A DNA stretch of 42,219 bases from Ignavibacteriaceae bacterium (GTDB lineage Bacteria > Bacteroidota > Ignavibacteria > Ignavibacteriales > Ignavibacteriaceae). The stretch spans positions 1 through 42,219 of the forward strand of contig JACZKK010000167.1 of assembly GCA_014860115.1 (NCBI GenBank), read 5' to 3'. The notes beneath the pieces are model-generated. The model saw only the letters and a list, made by a program, of their open reading frames with translations, searched no databases and had not been told where the DNA came from. A program made the translations under genes and the position numbers. Shown one piece after another: positions 1 to 8,077 of the stretch (position 1 is its first letter; each line of letters begins with the position of its first letter).

Positions 1-260
1 TTAGTTTTATCAGTGTGGTGAAGTTTCTTAATTAGCCTGAATTCATTTCCAAAAAGAAGATCAAGTGAATAATCGACCATATCCTTTTCCATTATTCCCC
101 CGCCGATAGTTCCAGACTGTTCCGCATCTTGAGTAATAACCATTTTAAATCCCTGTCTTCCGGGAGAAGAATTAGATGATTCAGCAACAACAAGCAGCAC
201 AGCTTTTTTATCTGAGCTGATTGTTTGTAATACAAAATTCCAGAGTGTTGCTTCATTCAT
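1..260 (-). CDS. xdhC: XdhC/CoxI family accessory protein (N-terminal part; runs off the window)
   Basis: The reading frame starts at ATG 258-260 and stays open to the window edge, giving about 86 residues. Visible motifs are SSPGRQGFKMVI followed by TIGGGIMEKD, the pattern at the start of the XdhC/CoxI domain. In the family, XdhC binds molybdenum cofactor, helps its sulfuration and inserts it into xanthine dehydrogenase. It is the third gene after xdhA and xdhB, 48 bp below the xdhB stop, so the order xdhA-xdhB-xdhC matches known xanthine dehydrogenase operons. No Shine-Dalgarno sequence is visible before the ATG, so the start is less certain. The C-terminal Rossmann part is outside the window. 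Confidence 0.85.
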   Translation of the reverse strand, partial: MNEATLWNFVLQTISSDKKAVLLVVAESSNSSPGRQGFKMVITQDAEQSGTIGGGIMEKDMVDYSLDLLFGNEFRLIKKLHHTDKT

Positions 261-308
261 AAATTTTATAGGATTAAATATTGATCAAGCAGTTATCGCT
301 TTATCAAC

Positions 309-2561
309 TTAATTGTAAAGATTCATTAATACCTTTTCCGGTGTTAAAGGAGCGGAAATCTCAAAATCCTTTTCAGGTCTGAATGCTTTCATCGCATTTA
401 ATATGGCAAAGTAAGCACTTATACCATACATCAATGGCGGTTCACCGATGGCTTTTGAATTAAATGGTCCGTACTGATTTTCTGTATCTTCTAAAAAGGA
501 TACTTCAACTTCTTTTGCAGCAGAATAAATATCAGGAATTTTATAAGTAGATAAACTATTTGATAACAATTTACCTTCATCCGAATGACTTACTTCTTCA
601 ACTGTCAGCCAGCCAATTCCCTGAGCGATTCCTCCTTCAACCTGACCAATATCAATAACAGGATTTAGACTTTTCCCAAAGTCATGAACAACTTTTACCG
701 AATCGATTGTATAAGTACCACGAAGACAATCTACAGTAACGGTTGTAATTCCGGTCCCATAAACGTGATATGCAAATGGGCTTCCTGTATTTTTTTCTCT
801 ATCAAAATTGATGTTTGGTGTTGCGTATGATGCCTGTGAAGAAAGATTTATTCTTTTTATATAGGCAAGTTTAATTAATTCATCCCAAATTAAATTTGTT
901 TTTATTCCTTGATTATAAAGCACTTCATTTCTTATTTCTAATTCACTTGTGTCAGATACTTTCAACTCCTCTGCCGCAACTTTTAATAATCTATCGAGAA
1001 TATTTTTGCAAGCAAGAATTGCTGCATTGCCATTTAGATCAGCACCGCTGCTTGCCGCAGTTGCTGATGTGTTGGCTACCCGTGTAGTGTTTGTAGTTTC
1101 AATCCTGATTCTTTCCTGCGAAACAGAGAATGTTCTTGAGACTACTATTTTAATTTTCTCATTTACACCCTGCCCCATTTCAACTGCTGCTGTACTGACT
1201 CCAATGCTGCCATCGGTATAAACATGGACAAGTGCACTCGCTTGATTAAGGAAAGTGTTTGTGAAAGAAATGCCAAAACATATCGGCATAACAGCAATGC
1301 CTTTTTTGAATTGATAATTCTTTCTGTTAAAATCTTCTACTTCTTGTTTTAATTTTTTAAGATCATATTTCTCTTCGGCCTTGGTCCAGCATTTCTCAGC
1401 GTAACTGTTTTCTACTAGCTGACCGTAATAAAAAGTCTTGTCATCTTTCAGCAAATTTTTTCTTTGAATCTCAGAAGCATCCATTCCCATTTTTTCAGCA
1501 GCTTTATAAATAGCTGCCTCGATAACAAATTTTCCTTGCGGACCGCCAAATCCTCTGAACGCAGTGTTTGGAGGTAAATTTGTTTTACAGCTAATTCCGG
1601 TTGTCTTTACATTCGGAATGTAATAGCTATTTGTAGCATGAAATAACGTTCTATCAAGTATTGCAGGAGAAAGATCAGCAAACGCACCAGCGTTTTGAAA
1701 GTAAGTTGCCTCGAACGCTAAAATTTTTCCTTCAGATGTTAAACCGATTTTATAGTCTGATGAGTATGGATGCCGCTTGCCAGTCATTCTAATATCATCC
1801 ATACGGCTGAGAACAAGTTTTACTGGCTTGTTTAACTTATGTGCAGCAAGTGCAGCCATTGCAGCCCAGTGCGTTGCCTGATCTTCTTTACCGCCAAACG
1901 CACCGCCTAATCTCAAAACATCTACTTCGATGTTATTCATTTCCACACCAAGAATTCTAGCGACGGTTCTTTGAACTGTTGTCGGGCTTTGTGTTGCAGA
2001 AATTAGCTTAATCTTTCCGCCTTCTTCCGGAATTGCAACAGAACCCTGAGTTTCCAGATAGATATGTTCCTGACCTCCGGTTTCAACTTTGCCTTCTACA
2101 ATAATATCACATTTATCCCAGATTTCATCAACATTACCAAAAGAAAATATTCGCGGCGGCATTATTAACTCACCTTTTTCAAATGCTTCCCGTGGATCAA
2201 AAACGGCTGGTAATTTTTCGTAATCAATCTTGATTTTATTAACTGCTTTTCTTGCGATATCATAAGAATCGGCAACGACAATTCCAATTGGTTCACCAAC
2301 AAAATGAACTTCACCTTCTGCAAAGAGAGTTTCGTCTGGAATAATTCCACCAACCTGATTAATACCTGGAATATCTTTCGAGGTAAGAATAGCTCTAACA
2401 CCAAAAATTGATTTTGCTTCATCAACATTAATATTTAAAATTTCCCCGTGAGCAATCTTCGAATCAAACGCAGCAGCATAAAGTGTTCCTTCGGGAACAT
2501 TTATGTCATCAATAAATTGTGATTCGCCGCGTACGTGTTTTTCAATATCTGTTTTTCTCAT
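309..2561 (-). CDS. xdhB: Xanthine dehydrogenase, molybdenum-binding subunit
   Basis: This is the large catalytic subunit of a xanthine dehydrogenase-family molybdo-hydroxylase, 750 aa, close to the usual length for a separate Mo subunit. The a/b hammerhead domain covers about residues 5-120 and the Mo-binding domains about 130-745. Conserved active-site elements are Q191 in TQSPTTVQ, LGGAFGGKE with E226, NTAFRGFGGPQ with R336, and the C-terminal GEPPLMYG with E707, the expected catalytic base. The CoxL signature AYRCSFR of CO dehydrogenase is absent. The start codon overlaps the xdhA stop by 4 bp (ATGA), so the two are translationally coupled. Purine oxidation is the best guess, but the family also oxidises other N-heterocycles and aldehydes, so the substrate is not proven. 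Confidence 0.92.
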   Translation of the reverse strand: MRKTDIEKHVRGESQFIDDINVPEGTLYAAAFDSKIAHGEILNINVDEAKSIFGVRAILTSKDIPGINQVGGIIPDETLFAEGEVHFVGEPIGIVVADSYDIARKAVNKIKIDYEKLPAVFDPREAFEKGELIMPPRIFSFGNVDEIWDKCDIIVEGKVETGGQEHIYLETQGSVAIPEEGGKIKLISATQSPTTVQRTVARILGVEMNNIEVDVLRLGGAFGGKEDQATHWAAMAALAAHKLNKPVKLVLSRMDDIRMTGKRHPYSSDYKIGLTSEGKILAFEATYFQNAGAFADLSPAILDRTLFHATNSYYIPNVKTTGISCKTNLPPNTAFRGFGGPQGKFVIEAAIYKAAEKMGMDASEIQRKNLLKDDKTFYYGQLVENSYAEKCWTKAEEKYDLKKLKQEVEDFNRKNYQFKKGIAVMPICFGISFTNTFLNQASALVHVYTDGSIGVSTAAVEMGQGVNEKIKIVVSRTFSVSQERIRIETTNTTRVANTSATAASSGADLNGNAAILACKNILDRLLKVAAEELKVSDTSELEIRNEVLYNQGIKTNLIWDELIKLAYIKRINLSSQASYATPNINFDREKNTGSPFAYHVYGTGITTVTVDCLRGTYTIDSVKVVHDFGKSLNPVIDIGQVEGGIAQGIGWLTVEEVSHSDEGKLLSNSLSTYKIPDIYSAAKEVEVSFLEDTENQYGPFNSKAIGEPPLMYGISAYFAILNAMKAFRPEKDFEISAPLTPEKVLMNLYN

Positions 2562-3976
2562 ATCAATTCTTCAACATTAATCAGTTCAGGAAAAAGTTCA
2601 ATAAAATGAGCTTTATATAATTGATTTAATAATAATCGCTTATACTCCGCACTGCCTCTTATATCATTAATCGGAGATATTTCTGATTGAATAACTGGAA
2701 GCGACTCAAACAATGTGTCCTTTGTAATTTTTTTCCCAAGCAAAAATCTTGAAGTGTTTTCCAGATAAAGAGGAATTGGGGCAACACCGCCAGCAGAGAT
2801 GTGAATTCTTGAAATTATATCGTTATTTGTCTCAATACACATTGCTGAATTTACACTTGCGATATCAAGATGCGTTCGCTTTGATACTTTTTCAAAATTA
2901 AAGCGTGAATCTCTTGAGGGTAATTGAAATTCAACAAATTCAAGAAATTCATCATTATTTATATTTAGCTGCTTGTAACCTTTATAAAAATCTTTCAATA
3001 TTATCTTTCTTTTCTTAACACCATTACTTAAAACAACAGAAGCATTTAATGCCAGGAAGAATATTGTCAAATCACCAATCGGTGAAGCATTAATAATGTT
3101 TCCTCCAACAGTAGCACTATTCCTGATTGGTAAAGATGCAATTAAATCAAAATAGTTTTTTAATCGTGGAAAGTGGTTTTGAAAAATTTTAGAGTTGTTA
3201 ATCATTTCAAAAGTAGCAGTTGCACCAACTGAACAAATATTGCCATCAACGTTGATATAAGACAGCTTTTTATTTTTTATAAAAATTATCTCCTGCTCTA
3301 AAAGTTCATCCGGTTTCTGAACATACAGATCCGTACCACCGGCAATAATATATTTCGCTCCATTGTGTTGTCCATATGATTTTTCGGTTTTTAGTTTTAT
3401 TAATCGTTCTGCAACAGTAGAAAAATAATCGGGCAGGATACCATTTTCTATCAGAAATGAAATTCTATCTGAGTCATTGTGATTAGTTGATTTCAATTTA
3501 TTCAGCACATTATTTATTGCTCTCTTAACAGAAATATAACCTGTACAGCGGCAGATATTTCCGGCAATGGCATTTAAAGCTGCATCTGTATCATAAACTT
3601 GATTGTTGATTAAGTAACCCGAAAGTGACACAATAAATCCGGGAGTGCAGAATCCACACTGAGATGCACCTTCTTTTATAAACTCAGTTTGGATGTTAGA
3701 AAGATTATTCGAATTTAAACCTTCGATAGTAACTATGTGAGTATTGTTAACATTCCCTAATGGAAGCAGGCAGGAATTAACGGTTTGATAGCCAAGTTTG
3801 CCATTTTGAAGATTACAGATTAAAACAGTACAAGCACCGCAGTCACCTTCTTTACAACCTTCTTTCGTTCCTGTTAAATGTTTTTGCTTCCTTATAAAAT
3901 CCAGAAGCACAATTGCAGAATCAATATTTACGGAAACAAAGTCGTTATTTAGTATGAAGGTTATTTCTTCTTTCAT
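2558..3976 (-). CDS. xdhA: Xanthine dehydrogenase, FeS/FAD subunit
   Basis: This 472-aa protein combines the electron-transfer domains, as in the Rhodobacter-type two-subunit enzyme. A plant-type [2Fe-2S] domain has C41, C46, C49 (EGCKEGDCGAC) and C69. The second [2Fe-2S] domain has C107, C110 (QCGFC) and C142, C144 (ICRC). An FAD-binding domain follows from about residue 195, with AGGTDLYV at 212-219 and ATVGGNIINASPIGD near 290-302. A CODH-flavoprotein-like C-terminal domain covers about 375-470. It passes electrons from the Mo centre to FAD and then NAD or another acceptor. It is the first gene of a minus-strand operon with xdhB and xdhC, transcribed divergently from the GH85 gene. No strong Shine-Dalgarno sequence is seen. 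Confidence 0.93.
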   Translation of the reverse strand: MKEEITFILNNDFVSVNIDSAIVLLDFIRKQKHLTGTKEGCKEGDCGACTVLICNLQNGKLGYQTVNSCLLPLGNVNNTHIVTIEGLNSNNLSNIQTEFIKEGASQCGFCTPGFIVSLSGYLINNQVYDTDAALNAIAGNICRCTGYISVKRAINNVLNKLKSTNHNDSDRISFLIENGILPDYFSTVAERLIKLKTEKSYGQHNGAKYIIAGGTDLYVQKPDELLEQEIIFIKNKKLSYINVDGNICSVGATATFEMINNSKIFQNHFPRLKNYFDLIASLPIRNSATVGGNIINASPIGDLTIFFLALNASVVLSNGVKKRKIILKDFYKGYKQLNINNDEFLEFVEFQLPSRDSRFNFEKVSKRTHLDIASVNSAMCIETNNDIISRIHISAGGVAPIPLYLENTSRFLLGKKITKDTLFESLPVIQSEISPINDIRGSAEYKRLLLNQLYKAHFIELFPELINVEELI

Positions 3977-4042
3977 TTTATAAACAACTATATAATGTGG
4001 AATGTAATTTATCTAAAATTATTTAAAGGACATTATTATCAC

Positions 4043-4051
4043 CTGAGAGAG
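4043..4051 (+). promoter_or_regulatory. CTGAGAGAG motif upstream of the GH85 gene
   Basis: The 9-mer CTGAGAGAG lies about 100 bp before the GH85 start, in the 170-bp divergent region shared with xdhA. The same 9-mer is the core of a longer element upstream of the 5'-nucleotidase gene, and a one-base variant is found upstream of another T9SS cargo gene. With only nine shared bases it may be chance. Confidence 0.2.
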
Positions 4052-4146
4052 AATAATTTTCATTACCCAACAAATTATTTCTATTTTTTTTCTAATCGAA
4101 ATGAATCAGTATATTTTTTCATTAAATAAATATACTTGGTGTAACT

Positions 4147-7100
4147 ATGAGCCTGTCAAAATTTCTTCAAATACTTGCATTAACATATTTCCTCTGCGAA
4201 ATATTTCTTAGTGATATTAACGCACAGATTGAACCAATAAATTATTCGGGAAACAATGAAGCCAACTTTTACTCTTCCGATCAACCGTTTGCTTCATACT
4301 GGTTTCCTCTGGAAATATTGAACTGGTCTCCATCCATTGATCCTGATGCTCCATACAATCGTTCCGGTGTACCGTTAAAAAATAAATATGTTGACAGCAT
4401 AACTGTTGTAAATCCGAATGCAAGAGTGAATGAAGCGAAAGTAAATCCATTATCAGCTTTTGCACCAACAAGTGATAATCCTTCACAGGGATCGTTAAAT
4501 ATTAATTATTACACATTCAGCTACTGGCAATATGTTGATCAATTAGTTTTTTGGGGCGGCTCTGCCGGCGAAGGATTAATACTCGCACCCAATGCCACAA
4601 TCATTGATGCTGCACACAGGAATGGTGTTAAAGTTCTTGGAAATGTTTTTTTTCCTCCAATAGCTTATGGCGGCCAGTTTCAATGGGTGAATGATTTTCT
4701 ACAAAAAAATGGAAATACTTTTCCTGTAGCTGATAAACTTATTGAAGTTGCTGAATATTATGGTTTTGACGGCTGGTTTATCAACCAGGAAACTGCAGGA
4801 GGGAATTCACAGACTGCTACTAATATGAGAGATTTTATGATTTACTTTCAGAAAAATTCTGACCTTGAAATTGAATGGTACGATGCTATGACTGAAAACG
4901 GAAATGTCAGCTGGCAAAATCAACTAAATAGTTTAAATGATTGGTATTTTCAGTGGGGTGATACTCTCGTATCTGAAACTATATTCCTCAACTTTTGGTG
5001 GAATGCAGCCGGATTAAATAATTCAAGAACTCTTGCACAAAGTTTAAATAGAAGTGAGTTCGAATTGTTTGCTGGAATTGATGTTGAAGCTAATGGATAT
5101 AACAGCAGTATAACCTGGTCAGCTTTATTTCCAAATAACCTTCCGCACGTTACTTCTCTGGGAATTTACAGACCAGACTGGTGTTATAATTCTTCCACCA
5201 ACCTTGCAAACTATTATAACAAGTCAAGTATTTTCTGGGTTGGCTGGAATCACGATCCAAGCAACACAACAACAACAAACAACTGGAAAGGCATTGCAAA
5301 CTACATTCCTGCCTTCACTCCGATAATAGAAATTCCATTTGCCACAAATTTTTGTACAGGACAGGGATATGATTTTTATGTCAACGGAGAAAAATTATCT
5401 TACCCAGAATTATCTGCTGATGGCTGGAATAATTTATCGCTGCAGGATGTTCTTCCAACCTGGAGGTGGATTGTTCAAAGCAGTGGAACCAGACTAACTC
5501 CGGAGTTTGACTTTACAGATGCCTATTACGGAGGTAATTGTTTAAAAATCTCAGGAAATTTAACCAGCGATAATCTTATAAAATTATACAAATCGAATTG
5601 TCTTATTTCCTCAGACACAAAACTTGATATTTCATTTAAAACCGGAAATGTTGGTTCAACAAATATGAAAGTCGGTTTAGCTTTTTATAATGACCCATCC
5701 TCTTTTACTTATTTTGATGTTGGAAGTACAACTACAGTTGACTGGGATTTAAAAACTATTGACCTCAGTGCTTTCAATGGCCAAAGAATCGCAGTCATTG
5801 CACTTTTCTTCGAAGGTGGTTTTGGAAGTGGTTACGAAATTAAATTAGGAAGATTAAGAATTTATAGCGGTACTATTGATGTGCCTAATCCGCCAACAAA
5901 TCTATATGTTGAAAACAAAGTTGATGAATCCGGATTTGTAACTCTAAGGCTACGCTGGGATCATTCAACCAGTGAAAACTATTACTATAACATCTTCAGA
6001 AAGAATCAGGATAATTCTTTGACTTATCTTGGCGGAACTTCTAATAACGCTTACTTTGTACCATTCATTAAATATGAGCAGGGAGATAGTTCAGTAATAA
6101 TTTACGTGCAAAGTATCGGTCGTGAGTTTGGCGAATCTTCATATGCTGAAACTTCTTTCGAATGGTTTTCTCCTCCGGGAATAGCTTCCAATCCATCACC
6201 AGAGAATGGTGATTCTTCAGTAGTAAGAAATGTAACACTTGAATGGACACCAGGTAACGGGGCAACATCCAGTGATGTATATCTTGGTTTGACTAATCCC
6301 CCACCATTTCTAACCAATGTCTCAACAAATTATTTTCATTCTCAATTGCTTGACGCAAACACAACTTATTTCTGGCGCATTGATTCAAAGAATCAGTATT
6401 ACACCACGGAAGGAAATGTCTGGAGTTTTACTACCGGAGCTTCAATTGCAGATACGAGTGGCTTTGCACTTCAGTTTGATGGAATAGATGATCTTCTGGA
6501 TTGCGGAAACGGAAGTTCATTACAGATTACAGGAAATACAATCTCACTTGAAGCATGGATAAATGTTACTGAATTTAAAAGTCAACCATTTGCCGGAAGT
6601 GTTATTGTTAAAGATCAGGGCGGAATTGATGCGGGATATATGATTCGTTGTGGTGGTAATGGAATTATTAATTTTAATCTTGGAACAGGAACCTGGCAGG
6701 AAATTAATTCTCCGGCTAATTCAGTTCAATTAAATAACTGGCACCACATTGCTGCGACTTACGATGGTATAAATATGAAAATTTATGTCGATGGAGCAGT
6801 TACAGCAGAAGCTAACCGTCCCGGATTAAGTATAGCTAATGCTGTAAGTGAAAATTTATTTATAGGTGAGTCACCCGGATTTCCAGGAAGAGTTTTTAAT
6901 GGGAAAATAGATGAAGTAAGAATTTGGGATGTTGCTCGCACTCAATCACAAATTCAAAGTACTATGAATATTATGCTTTCTTCAGAATATTATTCATCGC
7001 CCGATAGTGGACTCATTGGATATTGGAGACTGGATGAAGGTGCCGGACAAACTTCAGAAGATTTATCTTACTTTGCAAATAACGCAACACTTGGTAATTC

Positions 7101-7458
7101 ACCCAATCCCGATCCGGGTGATCCACAATGGATTGAATCAAACATCCTTATTGTAGAAGTTGAAAATGAAAATAATAGGATCTTTGTTCCCAATTACTTT
7201 GCACTTATGCAGAACTATCCGAATCCATTCAACCCAATCACGGTGATAAAGTTCTCATTGCCGGAAGATGTAAGTAATGCGAAGCTATCTATCTACAATG
7301 CATTGGGAGAGAAGGTGGCAGAGTTAGTGAACACTGCATTGACAGCTGGAAAATATCAGTATCAATGGAATGCAAGTAAAGTTGCAACCGGAATTTATAT
7401 TTATGAACTGAGGGCTGACAAATTTGTATCAGTTAAAAAAATGATGTTGTTAAAATAA
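4147..7458 (+). CDS. Secreted GH85 endo-beta-N-acetylglucosaminidase with LamG-like domain and T9SS sorting domain
   Basis: 1103 aa. A signal peptide covers about residues 1-27 (cleavage after DINAQ). Residues about 50-400 match glycoside hydrolase family 85: YWFPLEILNW, GNVFFPP at 165-171, and FDGWFINQET, where N213 and E215 correspond to the catalytic Asn/Glu pair. GH85 enzymes cleave the chitobiose core of N-glycans. Beta-rich regions follow: a carbohydrate-binding-like segment (about 410-580), two FN3-like segments (about 585-770), and a LamG/concanavalin-like domain (about 775-960). The last 85 residues are a T9SS type A sorting domain (QNYPNPFNP). It is therefore probably exported across the outer membrane to act on glycoproteins outside the cell. 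It stands alone, divergent from xdhA. Confidence 0.88.
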   Translation: MSLSKFLQILALTYFLCEIFLSDINAQIEPINYSGNNEANFYSSDQPFASYWFPLEILNWSPSIDPDAPYNRSGVPLKNKYVDSITVVNPNARVNEAKVNPLSAFAPTSDNPSQGSLNINYYTFSYWQYVDQLVFWGGSAGEGLILAPNATIIDAAHRNGVKVLGNVFFPPIAYGGQFQWVNDFLQKNGNTFPVADKLIEVAEYYGFDGWFINQETAGGNSQTATNMRDFMIYFQKNSDLEIEWYDAMTENGNVSWQNQLNSLNDWYFQWGDTLVSETIFLNFWWNAAGLNNSRTLAQSLNRSEFELFAGIDVEANGYNSSITWSALFPNNLPHVTSLGIYRPDWCYNSSTNLANYYNKSSIFWVGWNHDPSNTTTTNNWKGIANYIPAFTPIIEIPFATNFCTGQGYDFYVNGEKLSYPELSADGWNNLSLQDVLPTWRWIVQSSGTRLTPEFDFTDAYYGGNCLKISGNLTSDNLIKLYKSNCLISSDTKLDISFKTGNVGSTNMKVGLAFYNDPSSFTYFDVGSTTTVDWDLKTIDLSAFNGQRIAVIALFFEGGFGSGYEIKLGRLRIYSGTIDVPNPPTNLYVENKVDESGFVTLRLRWDHSTSENYYYNIFRKNQDNSLTYLGGTSNNAYFVPFIKYEQGDSSVIIYVQSIGREFGESSYAETSFEWFSPPGIASNPSPENGDSSVVRNVTLEWTPGNGATSSDVYLGLTNPPPFLTNVSTNYFHSQLLDANTTYFWRIDSKNQYYTTEGNVWSFTTGASIADTSGFALQFDGIDDLLDCGNGSSLQITGNTISLEAWINVTEFKSQPFAGSVIVKDQGGIDAGYMIRCGGNGIINFNLGTGTWQEINSPANSVQLNNWHHIAATYDGINMKIYVDGAVTAEANRPGLSIANAVSENLFIGESPGFPGRVFNGKIDEVRIWDVARTQSQIQSTMNIMLSSEYYSSPDSGLIGYWRLDEGAGQTSEDLSYFANNATLGNSPNPDPGDPQWIESNILIVEVENENNRIFVPNYFALMQNYPNPFNPITVIKFSLPEDVSNAKLSIYNALGEKVAELVNTALTAGKYQYQWNASKVATGIYIYELRADKFVSVKKMMLLK

Positions 7459-7478
7459 AATTATGGAACAACTACTAC

Positions 7479-7518
7479 CCTATTTAATCCCACTTAGCGA
7501 TGAATAGGTTTTTTTTTT
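7479..7518 (+). terminator. Possible intrinsic terminator of the GH85 gene
   Basis: CCTATT and AATAGG can pair across an 18-nt loop and are followed directly by ten T residues. The stem is short and the loop long, so this is a moderate call. A second weak candidate lies at 7678-7710 (GCGGA/TCCGC, then a T run). The rest of the 296-bp gap before the next gene shows nothing clear. Confidence 0.5.
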
Positions 7519-7754
7519 GCCCTGTTTATTTATCCCCATTAACTAAACACTTTTCTATTAAAAATAATCTAGATGAGAGTGACAGAAGAGTATAAAGTTT
7601 TAAAAAGAAGGAGACTTTTTGTAGACCATCCCAAAAAAGTTTTATTCTTAATTAAAATTCAAATCTTTTTAGGAATAGCGGATTGTCCCTTTTTTCTCCG
7701 CACATTTTTTTAAGTGAATTGTTTTCTTTCCGGTAATTTATAATCTTTTTGGTT

Positions 7755-8003
7755 TTACCAGTTTTTAACCTTTTCCGGATCGAACTGAACCAAACCTATT
7801 GCCTTACCTTTTTTCCTTATCATCGTCGGGATAGAAAGAAGAGCTTCATCAGCATTGTTGGCTTCAATCATTGCATATCCAGTATGGTCTCCTGATTTAC
7901 ACCCCCAGTAAAAATGAATGAGATACCCAATCGCTAGAGTCTGTTTTACTACCATTGTACATTCTTCATGGGTATGTGGGGAAATGATCATAAATTTCTG
8001 CAT
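7755..8003 (-). CDS. Small conserved-looking hypothetical protein (82 aa)
   Basis: A short soluble protein with no signal peptide or membrane segment. It opens with KFMIISPHTHEEC and contains FYWGCKSGDHTGYAMIEANN; the pattern suggests a small ferredoxin-like alpha/beta fold, but I cannot name the family. The start is supported by AAGGAG seven bases before the ATG. It lies 74 bp below the response-regulator/flavoprotein gene on the same strand and may be the last gene of that operon. Two cysteines (C15, C35) are present but not in a CxxC motif. Function unknown. Confidence 0.75.
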   Translation of the reverse strand: MQKFMIISPHTHEECTMVVKQTLAIGYLIHFYWGCKSGDHTGYAMIEANNADEALLSIPTMIRKKGKAIGLVQFDPEKVKNW

Positions 8004-8077
8004 AGCAAGCTCCTTATAAATATTTGTGAATAAAATAGTTCTTTTCTTGGTGCGATAATTTTTGATTATAGCTAAGT

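Noticed and set aside
309-3976. CO dehydrogenase (CoxML-type) identity for the molybdo-enzyme
   Set aside because: The CoxL active-site signature AYRCSFR is absent, and the FeS and FAD domains are fused in one subunit as in XdhA; xanthine dehydrogenase type fits better.
7573-7713. Possible 46-codon ORF on the plus strand
   Set aside because: No ribosome-binding site, low-complexity Lys/Phe-rich translation, and it overlaps a terminator-like hairpin; probably chance.
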